DNA of 64,000 nucleotides from an uncultured Bacilli bacterium (GTDB lineage: Bacteria; Bacillota_I; Bacilli_A; RF39; UBA660): NCBI GenBank assembly GCA_947598325.1, contig CANQFD010000004.1:1-64000 (forward strand), written 5' to 3'. The notes below the pieces were generated by a model. The model did not search any database, was not told the origin of the DNA, and saw only the letters and a program-made list of their open reading frames with translations. The position numbers and the translations under genes are program-made. Shown in pieces: positions 1-8,926 of this stretch. Position 1 is the first letter of the stretch, and each line of letters opens with the position of its first letter.

Positions 1-236
1 AACGCATATTTTCGTGTTTTTAGTCGTGGTATAATATTAATATAAATTTAGTGTTGACAAAACTTAGATAGTCAATTCTATTCTCTTGCAGACTTAGACT
101 ACTGTATGTTATAATTTTATCGTATAAAGATAAAAAATAACCCTTAAAAAGTGCAAAAAACTATATAAATAGATACAACTTTTGAATAAAAAACACTTAG
201 TGTTTTTTATTATAGTTTTATAGAAAGGATGATCCT

Positions 237-692
237 ATGAAAATAAAAAAGATAATAATAATTACATCCATTATTATAGCTATATTTTTATTAATATATA
301 TATTTCTATTTTTTGATGGTATTAAAAACTATAAAAACGAGAAATTCTATACAATTGGAAACGAAAAAATACCTACAATAACAGCAATTGTAGGTCAAAG
401 AAAAATTGATTATATAAAATCTAATGAGAAAAAAAACATTGAAACAAAAATTATTAAATATAAAAATATTAAAAATGCTAATTCCGATGTACAAAACTAT
501 GTTAGTGAATTAATAGATAATCAAAATTTTATAAATACAACAGATATTAATTTAAATGCGGATACTGGAAATATAAAATTAGCTAAACAATCTAGTGATA
601 AAGATAAAATTATATTATTAACAATTGATTATAAAAAAGAAAGTTATACAATAAAAATACAAAAAGGACTCGGGTCTATTAGAAATTATTAA
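237..692 (+). CDS. small membrane-anchored protein of unknown function
   Basis: 151-aa ORF, N-terminal hydrophobic segment (KKIIIITSIIIAIFLLIYIFLFF), SD-like AGAAAGGATGATCCT upstream. Confidence 0.6.
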   Translation: MKIKKIIIITSIIIAIFLLIYIFLFFDGIKNYKNEKFYTIGNEKIPTITAIVGQRKIDYIKSNEKKNIETKIIKYKNIKNANSDVQNYVSELIDNQNFINTTDINLNADTGNIKLAKQSSDKDKIILLTIDYKKESYTIKIQKGLGSIRNY

Positions 693-734
693 TATAACAA
701 TTTATAAATTGACTTAATTTAGTGTAGAAGCATT

Positions 735-950
735 GTATAAAGAAATTTGTTTGATATAATATTACTCCTATTCTTAGTCGTAATTATTTTACTTCTAAAA
801 TAGCAAAAGCATCTGATTTCAACAATAGTTGATTTCAGATGCACTCCACAAGGGATAACATCTGATTCCTACAATCAAATGTATCCTTTTTTATTTTATG
901 CAAATTTCCTTGCTAAATACATCATAACATAAAAATGTCCTTTTTACAAG
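735..950. pseudogene. degenerate type I toxin-antitoxin cassette, copy 1 (toxin ORF 5' part deleted)
   Basis: Toxin-type promoter TTGTAT-16-TATAAT is followed directly by only a 3' remnant of a hydrophobic toxin ORF (..ctattcttagtcgtaattattttacttctaaaatag); 3' hairpins and minus-strand promoter (TTGTAA-17-TATGAT, 921-949) retained. Confidence 0.55.
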
Positions 951-1093
951 TCATTTCCTAAACTGGCATAAATTAATATAAAAGCATTGTATAAAGAACA
1001 TTTGTTTGATATAATATTACTGGATACATTTGAAATATATCAGATGCTTTCCCTTTCAATTATCAAAAGATAAGAGAAAGGTGGTGGTTCATT

Positions 1094-1171
1094 ATGACAA
1101 AAAGAGAAGTGTCTCTATTTATTATAATTCTGCTATTATTCTTTGTAGTAATCACCTTACTATTTAGATAA
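1094..1171 (+). CDS. Fst/par-like type I toxin small hydrophobic peptide (cassette 2), MTKREVSLFIIILLLFFVVITLLFR
   Basis: 25 aa, charged N-terminus plus one TM helix; upstream TTGTAT-17-TATAAT promoter and AGGTGGTGG SD-like; part of a repeated cassette. Confidence 0.65.
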   Translation: MTKREVSLFIIILLLFFVVITLLFR

Positions 1172-1288
1172 TAAAAACATCTGATTTCAACATTTGTTGA
1201 TTTCAGATGCAACCCTTAAGGGATAACATCTGATTCCTACAATCAAATGTATCCTTTTTTATTTTATGCAAATTTCCTTGCTAAATAC
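1170..1288 (-). ncRNA. predicted convergent antisense antitoxin RNA of cassette 2
   Basis: Minus-strand promoter TTGTAA-17-TATGAT (1289-1317); transcript runs antisense to toxin 3' UTR and meets hairpin CATCTGAAATCAACAAATGTTGAAATCAGATG followed by TTTTTA just after the toxin stop. Confidence 0.5.
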
Positions 1289-1446
1289 ATCATAACATAA
1301 AAATGTCCTTTTTACAAGTCATTTCCTAAACTGGCATAAATTTTTATAAAATATATTGTTATAGGAACAAATGTTTGATATAATTAACTTGGAACATTTA
1401 ATAGTTGGGTGCTGCCTCTATCTTTATAGACTGGAGGTGATGCTTG

Positions 1447-1530
1447 ATGAATAAGAAAGATTTTTTAATCTTTGCTTTAATCGTTGTCATCCTTTTACTT
1501 ATAGCATTACTTTTCGTAATTCTAAATTAA
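1447..1530 (+). CDS. Fst/par-like type I toxin small hydrophobic peptide (cassette 3), MNKKDFLIFALIVVILLLIALLFVILN
   Basis: 27 aa, KK-rich N-terminus plus TM; GGAGGTGATG SD; promoter TTGTTA-17-TATAAT upstream. Confidence 0.65.
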   Translation: MNKKDFLIFALIVVILLLIALLFVILN

Positions 1531-1646
1531 AAGTGCACCTAACTCAACTGCTTTGAATTAGGTGCTACACAAATTATTGGGTAACACTCAACACTGAAAT
1601 ATTGAATGTTCCTTTTTTATTTTATGCAAATTTCCTTGCTAAATAC
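1530..1646 (-). ncRNA. predicted antisense antitoxin RNA of cassette 3
   Basis: Minus promoter TTGTAA-17-TATGAT (1647-1675) identical to the other copies; terminator-like hairpin GCACCTAACTCAA..TTGAATTAGGTGC near toxin stop. Confidence 0.45.
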
Positions 1647-1776
1647 ATCATAACATAAAAATGTCCTTTTTACAAGTCATTTCCTAAACTGGCATAAATT
1701 TTTATAAAATATATTGTTATAAGAACATTTAATAGTTGGGTGATTGCCAAACTTCATAAAGAAGGGAGGCGATAGT

Positions 1777-1860
1777 ATGAATAAGAAGGATTTTTTAATT
1801 CTATCTTTAATCATTCTTATCTTCCTATTAATATTATTACTATTTATAGTTTTAATATAA
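1777..1860 (+). CDS. Fst/par-like type I toxin small hydrophobic peptide (cassette 4), MNKKDFLILSLIILIFLLILLLFIVLI
   Basis: 27 aa, paralogous to cassette 3; GGGAGGCGAT SD; toxin promoter -10 deleted relative to cassette 3. Confidence 0.6.
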   Translation: MNKKDFLILSLIILIFLLILLLFIVLI

Positions 1861-2051
1861 AAGAAAATCACCTAACTCAACTGCTTTGAATTAGGTGAAA
1901 CCAATCTTTTGGTAACACTCAACACTAGCATATTGAATGTTCCTTTTTTATTTTATGCAAGTTTCCTTGACATATTCAATATATCATAAAAACCACTTTT
2001 TTACAAGTGTTTTCTATTTTTACTCGAATCTTTCCGAGTTTAGTATCAATC

Positions 2052-2125
2052 TGGTGCCATTTAGCAGAATTGAACTGCTGTCTGATGCTTACCATGCATC
2101 TGTTCTACCACTGAACTAAAATGGC
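2052..2125 (-). tRNA. tRNA-Thr (anticodon GGU), CCA encoded
   Basis: Reverse complement GCCATTTTAGTTCAGTGGTAGAACAGATGCATGGTAAGCATCAGACAGCAGTTCAATTCTGCTAAATGGCACCA folds as cloverleaf; anticodon stem GATGC/GCATC, loop ATGGTAA. Confidence 0.9.
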
Positions 2126-2152
2126 ATAAATTATATAGTTAAAACTATATAA

Positions 2153-4780
2153 TTAATCTTTAAAGTATTTTGCAATAATTGGTTTCATTATTTCTATAAA
2201 TATAAATGATATAAGATTTATAATTACAATTATAATAACTTGACTAGATTCAAGAGGTACAATATGTAATAAATACCTAATTGGTGTAATAAATATTAAT
2301 ATTTGAATTATTATAAGTACAATCATCCCTACATTCATATATTTATTATTAAGTATTCCATGTTTAAATATTGGTTCTTTCAAATTTCTACAATTATACG
2401 CAAATATCATTTCCTGAACTATTAAACATAAAAACGCCATACTTTGTGAAACAGGTAAACCAAATTTAATAAGCCCAATTTTATAAACTAAATATATTAA
2501 GGCAGATTCTATAACTGACGATAATATTAAAAATGTAGTTGTAAATGGTGTAAAAAATTTATTGCTAGATTCGTGTGGTGGTTCTTTCATTATATTTTTA
2601 CCTGCTTTTTCAAAGGCTAAACATATTGATAAAATTGCATCTGTTACTAAATCTATATACAATATATGTATTGGTAGAAGAACATTTATTCCTAAAATCA
2701 TACCTACAATTACTATAAATATTTCAGCAAAATTACTTGATAATGAATATAGTATTACATTTCTTATATTATTATAAATTCTTCTTCCCTCTTTTATAGC
2801 AATTACAATAGTATTAAAGCAATCATCTAAAAGCAATATATCTGCAGCACTTTTAGTTACCTCTGTACCGGTTTTTCCCATTCCTATTCCTATATGTGCA
2901 AGTTTTATTGCAGGAGCATCATTAACACCATCTCCTGTCATTGCAACTACCTTGTTATTTTTTTGCCATGCATTAACTATTCTTACTTTATCATCTGGTG
3001 ACACCCTTGCATATACTTTATATTTTTTTACTAGATTTATCATTTCGTCATCAGAGTATTTTGAAAGTTCTCTTCCTTCAATCCCTTCATCATCAGAAAC
3101 TACTAGATCTATATCTTTAGCAATTGCAAGTGCAGTATTTAGACTATCACCCGTTATCATTATAGGAGTAATACCAGCATTTAAACATGTATGAATAGAC
3201 TCTTTTACGTTATCTCTAGGAGGATCTATCATACCAATCATTCCATTAAATACTAAATTACTCTCTAAAGTAAGTAATTCATCTTCCGTTTTATTTTCAT
3301 ATTCATTATTATCAATTTTTTTATAGGCAAATCCAATAACTCTCAGTGCTTTTTGTGCTAATGACTTTTCAAAAGAGAAAAACTCTTCTCTTTTTTTGTT
3401 TGTTAATTCAAGTATTTTACCATTTTCTTCATAAAACGTACATCTTTCTAATATTGATTCTAAACTACCTTTTGAAAATAAAATATTTTCTTTATCAACA
3501 CAATTTATTGTACTCATCATTTTTCTATTTGAATCAAATGGAATTTCCAAAATTCTGGTATAGTTTTTAATATAATCTTCCATTTTTTCATTAATTTTAG
3601 ATACAAAGTCTATTAATGCAGTTTCTGTTGGATCACCTATTATTTCTTTTTTTATTATTTTACTATCATTACACAAAATCATATTCAACATTAAATACTT
3701 ATTAAATTCTTTTATATCTTCTCTCTTTTTTATCTCACTATTTGATACGATAAGTTGAACAGTCATTTCATTTTTAGTTATTGTTCCTGTTTTATCTGAG
3801 CAAATTACTTGGGTTGCTCCTAAGGTCTCAATTGAAGACAAAGTTCTTATTAGTGTATTTTTCTTTACCATTTCTGATGCTCCAAGTGATAATGATATAG
3901 AAATTACTGCAGGTAATCCTTCTGGAACTGCTGATACCATAAGAGATATACAAAGCATTATTACATTTATTAAATCAGTATGTAATATTAAAAGATTATA
4001 TATAAATACAATACCAATAATAAATATTATTATTACAGATAGATTTTTACTTATCTCATTTATTTTTTGTTGGAGTGGTGTTGGGACTTCTTTTTTATCT
4101 ACAATAGATGAAGCAATTTTACCAAGTTCTGTGTTCATACCTGTATTAGTTACAAGTGCAATTATTTTACCATGTATAATATTGCAACCTGAATATATCA
4201 TATTTCTTCTATCATTTATAATTACATCTTCTTTTATTGCATCTTTTATCTTTTCTATTGGAAGACTTTCACCAGTTAAAATTGATTCGTCAACTTTAGA
4301 TGAATACTCTTCAATTATTCTAGCATCTGCAGATACTTTATCGCCTGCCTCTAACACTATAATATCTCCTGGGACTAGCTCGGTTGAATCTATTGAATAT
4401 ATTAAATTATCTCTTTTAACCTTTACTTTGCAATTATTAACCTTTTTTAATGATGCGATCGATGCCTCTGCTTTTGATTCTTGAAAATAACCCATAAATA
4501 CATTTAATATAACTATTAAAACAATAAGTATGGTATCTGTATAAGGTTCATCTGTTAAATTTGAATAAACAAAAGAGATTAAAGATACTATTAAAAGCAT
4601 TATAATCATAGAATCTTGAAATTGTTTTAATAAAAGTGATAATTTACTAATACTATTTTCATCATCTATTTTATTCATACCATAGTCTTTTAATCTTTTA
4701 ATTGCTTCTTTTTTTGTTAAACCATTTTTATTAGAGTCAAGTAAATCTAACACTTTATCTACATTTTCCTTATAATACAT
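2153..4780 (-). CDS. P-type cation (probably Ca2+) transporting ATPase
   Basis: 875 aa; TGES, DKTGTIT, TGDGVNDAPA motifs, N-terminal cation ATPase domain. Confidence 0.92.
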   Translation of the reverse strand: MYYKENVDKVLDLLDSNKNGLTKKEAIKRLKDYGMNKIDDENSISKLSLLLKQFQDSMIIMLLIVSLISFVYSNLTDEPYTDTILIVLIVILNVFMGYFQESKAEASIASLKKVNNCKVKVKRDNLIYSIDSTELVPGDIIVLEAGDKVSADARIIEEYSSKVDESILTGESLPIEKIKDAIKEDVIINDRRNMIYSGCNIIHGKIIALVTNTGMNTELGKIASSIVDKKEVPTPLQQKINEISKNLSVIIIFIIGIVFIYNLLILHTDLINVIMLCISLMVSAVPEGLPAVISISLSLGASEMVKKNTLIRTLSSIETLGATQVICSDKTGTITKNEMTVQLIVSNSEIKKREDIKEFNKYLMLNMILCNDSKIIKKEIIGDPTETALIDFVSKINEKMEDYIKNYTRILEIPFDSNRKMMSTINCVDKENILFSKGSLESILERCTFYEENGKILELTNKKREEFFSFEKSLAQKALRVIGFAYKKIDNNEYENKTEDELLTLESNLVFNGMIGMIDPPRDNVKESIHTCLNAGITPIMITGDSLNTALAIAKDIDLVVSDDEGIEGRELSKYSDDEMINLVKKYKVYARVSPDDKVRIVNAWQKNNKVVAMTGDGVNDAPAIKLAHIGIGMGKTGTEVTKSAADILLLDDCFNTIVIAIKEGRRIYNNIRNVILYSLSSNFAEIFIVIVGMILGINVLLPIHILYIDLVTDAILSICLAFEKAGKNIMKEPPHESSNKFFTPFTTTFLILSSVIESALIYLVYKIGLIKFGLPVSQSMAFLCLIVQEMIFAYNCRNLKEPIFKHGILNNKYMNVGMIVLIIIQILIFITPIRYLLHIVPLESSQVIIIVIINLISFIFIEIMKPIIAKYFKD

Positions 4781-4867
4781 AAAATCACTCTACCTTTTAA
4801 TAGTAAATTATCTTAAATGTTATCACTACTATATAATTAGTATATCATAATTTTAATAAATAGATAT

Positions 4868-4898
4868 TTAAAAATCATCCTATAAGGATGATTTTTCA
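4868..4898 (-). terminator. Rho-independent terminator
   Basis: AAAATCATCC-TATA-AGGATGATTTTT hairpin at end of the 4880-5344 gene. Confidence 0.6.
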
Positions 4899-5344
4899 TT
4901 GCTTATTTTCATTTCTTTTAAAAACTTTGGTTTTTGTTTTAATAGATATTCAGAAAGATTTGTTTCTACCTCACTTAAGCTCCTTGGATCTAAATTAGAG
5001 AATTGTACTACTTCTTTAACTGTATCTATATCAATTCTACCAAATATAAACCCTTTATAAACTTGAAAATCATTAAACATATCTGGTGTTATTGAATTTA
5101 GTCTATATCCTGGTAGTACTCTTTTTTGAGCTACTAATATTCTTTTATTTGTAAATGCAACTATACACGTTGAAAAAATATCAACTGGGCTTATATTTTT
5201 TTGAGCAGGAAATGCATATATTATTTCCTCATCTGGATTTAAATGCTTAGTAATTACCTTACAATGACTACTTAGTCTAAATGCAATTGTAAGCGGATAT
5301 TTTTTTAAAAATTGATTTATTCTTGTATATATCGAATCATTCAT
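4880..5344 (-). CDS. bacterial PH-domain-like (YokE-type) protein
   Basis: 154 aa; pattern LNPDEEIIYAF..AFTNKRILVAQKR..I.V..I resembles bacterial PH domains. Confidence 0.45.
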   Translation of the reverse strand: MNDSIYTRINQFLKKYPLTIAFRLSSHCKVITKHLNPDEEIIYAFPAQKNISPVDIFSTCIVAFTNKRILVAQKRVLPGYRLNSITPDMFNDFQVYKGFIFGRIDIDTVKEVVQFSNLDPRSLSEVETNLSEYLLKQKPKFLKEMKISNEKSSL

Positions 5345-5353
5345 ATATATTAC

Positions 5354-5839
5354 CTACTCTAAATTCAAATTTTTCTTTAAAAATGATTCTATTTCTTCTG
5401 TTTCAATATTTCCAACAAAACTATCAATTACTTCATCATTCTTTACAGCCATTACAAGTGGAATAGATGTTCCTTGTGATAGAAAATCATTCATTGAATA
5501 TAATCTTTCTTGCTCTTCATCAGTAAGTTCTGATAATTCTAAATAATAAACATCAATACCAAGTTCTTCAACTAAATTATTAATTTTAGGTTTAATACCT
5601 GTACAATGAGGACAAGTCAAACTACCAATAAATACTATCTTTGTATCTTCACTTTTAAATAGGCTTTCTAATTTATCTAAATTTATTACAGTTAAATTAC
5701 TTATTGATTCTTCTACTTCCGCTTGTTTTTTCTCTTCTGCTTTTTTCTGTGAATCATAAGATGATTTAGCTACTAAAATTGATGTGATTGCTATTACTAC
5801 CAATCCTATTATTATTAATATCTTTTTTGTTTTACTCAT
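5354..5839 (-). CDS. membrane-anchored thioredoxin-like protein
   Basis: N-terminal TM; CPHC active-site motif in IGSLTCPHCTGIKP. Confidence 0.7.
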   Translation of the reverse strand: MSKTKKILIIIGLVVIAITSILVAKSSYDSQKKAEEKKQAEVEESISNLTVINLDKLESLFKSEDTKIVFIGSLTCPHCTGIKPKINNLVEELGIDVYYLELSELTDEEQERLYSMNDFLSQGTSIPLVMAVKNDEVIDSFVGNIETEEIESFLKKNLNLE

Positions 5840-5885
5840 TATATACCTCTTTTCTTTAAAATATTATACAACAAAAAAACTTCTT

Positions 5886-6317
5886 TTACAACTTAATTAG
5901 TTTTAAGAAGTTCTTTCTAAAATTATCATCCATTATTTTATCTCTTTTTTTCATCTTTTTAGTTTTTATTTTTGCTTTTCTATTTTTTATTCCTAAAAAT
6001 CTTTCAAAAAGAAGTCTATCAATATTAGCTTTTGTAAATATTAGTCCATTATTACTTATTGCCTTAGCATTCTTACTAATAACGATAGAAGCAAGCCCAT
6101 AATCTTGGGTTACAACAATATCATCTTTATGTAAATCATTTATTATCTTTAAATCAACACTATCCTTTGACTTATCAACTATTATAACCTTGCTATATTC
6201 ATCATTATATATATGACTATTATCAAAATACATATATACAGATATATTATACTTTTTTGATTCTTCTAATATAATATTTTTGATAGGACATGCATCTGCA
6301 TCAACAAGTATTCTCAT
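5886..6317 (-). CDS. YaiI/YqxD (DUF188/UPF0178) family protein
   Basis: MRILVDADACPIKNII..VTQDYGLASIVISKNAKAISNNG family motifs. Confidence 0.85.
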   Translation of the reverse strand: MRILVDADACPIKNIILEESKKYNISVYMYFDNSHIYNDEYSKVIIVDKSKDSVDLKIINDLHKDDIVVTQDYGLASIVISKNAKAISNNGLIFTKANIDRLLFERFLGIKNRKAKIKTKKMKKRDKIMDDNFRKNFLKLIKL

Positions 6318-6318
6318 A

Positions 6319-6843
6319 TTATTTAATATTTAAAGTATTATATTCATCTAATACTTTTAATGTTTCAGTAGCCAAATATGTAGCCTTTGGATTATCTTTA
6401 TTGTATTCCTTCAAAAGTTCTATTGCTTCATCCATTTCAATAAAGAAGCCTTTTAAATCATCTTGTTTTTCTTTTAAAGTAAGATTAAAATATTCAATAT
6501 CATCTTTACCAGTAAATCCAGTAAAATAATATGTATTAATAAGTCTATTAACTATTTCTCCATCTCCTGATTCATAATCTCTTAAATAATGTTTTACTAG
6601 TACAAATGGTTCTATATCATCAAGTAATATATTAATATTTGTTTCTTCTTTTAGTTCTCTTTTTATAGTATCAGTTGGAGTTTCACCAAACTCCATCTTT
6701 CCACCTGGTAAGAAGTAAACTCTTCCAAATCTAGTTAATACAATCTCATTATCATCATTTCTAAGTACAATTCTTGCTTTATCAACTACATGTGTTATTT
6801 CATCTTGTTTTAATCTTCCCTTATTAATAACAATTTCCTTCAT
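6319..6843 (-). CDS. NUDIX hydrolase
   Basis: Nudix box GGKMEFGETPTDTIKRELKEET. Confidence 0.9.
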   Translation of the reverse strand: MKEIVINKGRLKQDEITHVVDKARIVLRNDDNEIVLTRFGRVYFLPGGKMEFGETPTDTIKRELKEETNINILLDDIEPFVLVKHYLRDYESGDGEIVNRLINTYYFTGFTGKDDIEYFNLTLKEKQDDLKGFFIEMDEAIELLKEYNKDNPKATYLATETLKVLDEYNTLNIK

Positions 6844-6940
6844 ATTCTCACCTAACTTTCAATCTTATTTTTATTATAGCAATAAAATAAAAATTAATAG
6901 GTAAATATTTAAAAATTTTACACAAAATATACAAAAAGAT

Positions 6941-8608
6941 TTAGTAAATTTTACTAAATCTCTCATTCATTCTATCTTTTCCTAAGAGTTTCATGATTTC
7001 ATATAAGTCTGGTGTCATAGATTTAGTTGTTAATGCTACTCTAAGTACCATACTTATATCACCAACATGTCCTTTATATAAATCAGGATTATTTTTGTAT
7101 TCTTTTACTTCAGAAGCATAACCAAGTTCACTAGATAATTCCTTTATCTTATTAAACCAAGTATCTTTATCATCCTTTTCATCAAAATACTTATTAATAT
7201 ATGTATTTAAAATAGTTTTAACTTCTTCTTTATTATTTATATTTTGAAACTCATAAGTTTCTTTATATTTATCGAATAATTCATCATACATATACCAAAT
7301 TTGTTTTTTAGCATCAGCATACGTTGCATAGTCTTTTCTTGGTTTCTTTTGCTCCCTTTCAATATTAAATACTTCTTTTGAATAATCTTCATACTTAACA
7401 AGTAAATCATAAAATTCTTTGTCAAACTCTTTTGAATAATCAACAATTCTATTATATATTTCATCCTTTGTAAGTTTACTTAAATAATTTTTAGAAATAT
7501 TAAATAGTTTTGGTAAATCATAAGATGTTCCACCACTTGAGCCTATTTTCTTAAATTCAAATTTAAAATCCTCTATAGAAGCATCTTTGTTACAGTCAAA
7601 CCATGCTTCAAAATTTGAATTTGTAATAGTAGCTAAATAAATCATAACTGCTTCAATAGGTATTCCATTTTCATGATAATAAGTAAGACCAAATTCTGGA
7701 TCTTTTCTTTTGCTTATTTTTCTTTTATTACCAGTTTCTTCATCTACTTTCATAAGAGGAGCAATATGTGCATATTTAGGAGGTTTAAATCCTAACATAC
7801 TAAAAAATTGAATATGTTTATTAGTTGATGATACCCATTCATCACCTCTTATTACATGAGTTGTATGCATTAAATGATCATCAATTGCATGCGCAAAATG
7901 GTATGTTGGAAGACCATCTTTTTTTATTATAACTTCATCTATATCATTTTCTGGTAGTTCTATTTTTCCCTTAATTAAATCATTTAACACAACTGTTTTA
8001 TAAAAATCACCTGGAGATTTTAAACGTAATACAAATTTTTCACCATTTTTTATTCTATTTACTGCATCTTCCTTTGATATAAACCTATCTTTCGCCCATC
8101 TTCCATAATAACCAAGTCTTTGTTTAGATTTTTCCTGTTCCTTTCTTATTTCTTCTAATTCTTCTTTTGTTGCAAATGATGGATAAGCATTACCCTCTTC
8201 AATTAGTTTTTTTGCATATGCCCAGTATATATCCTTTCGTTTACTTTGCATATATGGACCATAACTACCTTTTTCTTCAGTATCATTAATCATTCCCTCA
8301 TCAAATGTTATATTAAAATCTTTAAGTACATTTAATATTTTAGATGTCCCATTTTCTACAGTCCTTTCAGTATCTGTATCTTCTATTCTTATAAAAAATA
8401 ACCCATCTGTTTGTCTTGCAAAACTCTTTGCTATAAAACATTGAAATAAATTTCCCATATGAGGAAGTCCTGTTGGACTAGGTGCATATCTAGTTACAAT
8501 TGCTCCTTCTTTTAAATTCCTCTGTGGATACATTTTTTCATATTCTTCCCATGTATGTTTAACATTTGGAAGTAATATATCTGCAAACTCCTTATTAGTC
8601 ATTTTCAT
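6941..8608 (-). CDS. gltX: glutamate--tRNA ligase
   Basis: TRYAPSPTGLPHMGN HIGH-type motif, KISKRKDPE KMSKS-type motif; T-box leader upstream. Confidence 0.9.
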   Translation of the reverse strand: MKMTNKEFADILLPNVKHTWEEYEKMYPQRNLKEGAIVTRYAPSPTGLPHMGNLFQCFIAKSFARQTDGLFFIRIEDTDTERTVENGTSKILNVLKDFNITFDEGMINDTEEKGSYGPYMQSKRKDIYWAYAKKLIEEGNAYPSFATKEELEEIRKEQEKSKQRLGYYGRWAKDRFISKEDAVNRIKNGEKFVLRLKSPGDFYKTVVLNDLIKGKIELPENDIDEVIIKKDGLPTYHFAHAIDDHLMHTTHVIRGDEWVSSTNKHIQFFSMLGFKPPKYAHIAPLMKVDEETGNKRKISKRKDPEFGLTYYHENGIPIEAVMIYLATITNSNFEAWFDCNKDASIEDFKFEFKKIGSSGGTSYDLPKLFNISKNYLSKLTKDEIYNRIVDYSKEFDKEFYDLLVKYEDYSKEVFNIEREQKKPRKDYATYADAKKQIWYMYDELFDKYKETYEFQNINNKEEVKTILNTYINKYFDEKDDKDTWFNKIKELSSELGYASEVKEYKNNPDLYKGHVGDISMVLRVALTTKSMTPDLYEIMKLLGKDRMNERFSKIY

Positions 8609-8629
8609 TCCTCCTTAAATAATAAAAAA

Positions 8630-8835
8630 TCTAGATATAAGGACGCATTCTAGCGCGGTACCACCTTACTTCATAGATTTTTATTCTAACTCTTATTCTT
8701 AACGCGAATTAAACGCAAACCTGAGCTCCAAAGTTTCTTTCAAATACTTGTTATATCCATTTCCACCAACCATAGATTCTCTTAAATAACTTATATTTTA
8801 CTCTTCTTCTTCATTGCTTTTATAACAATATTCTA
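8630..8835 (-). promoter_or_regulatory. T-box riboswitch leader of gltX
   Basis: Minus strand has AAGGTGGTACCGCGCTAGAATGCGTCCTT (T-box bulge/antiterminator plus terminator arm) followed by a T-rich stretch, and upstream AAGAAGAGTA stem I-like sequence. Confidence 0.88.
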
Positions 8836-8926
8836 ACACGATAAATAATTATTGTAAATAGTTAAATTATTATAACAACAAGTCCAAACATTTAGATAAT
8901 TTATAATAAACTTAATAAAAAAATGC

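Noticed and set aside
735-2020. Repeated blocks considered as a CRISPR array
   Set aside because: Repeat units are about 150-400 bp with promoters, ORFs and hairpins; no short regularly spaced repeats.
1677-2119. ORFs 1677-1871 (-) and 1937-2119 (+)
   Set aside because: They overlap the toxin cassette 4 antisense region and the tRNA-Thr respectively; spurious.
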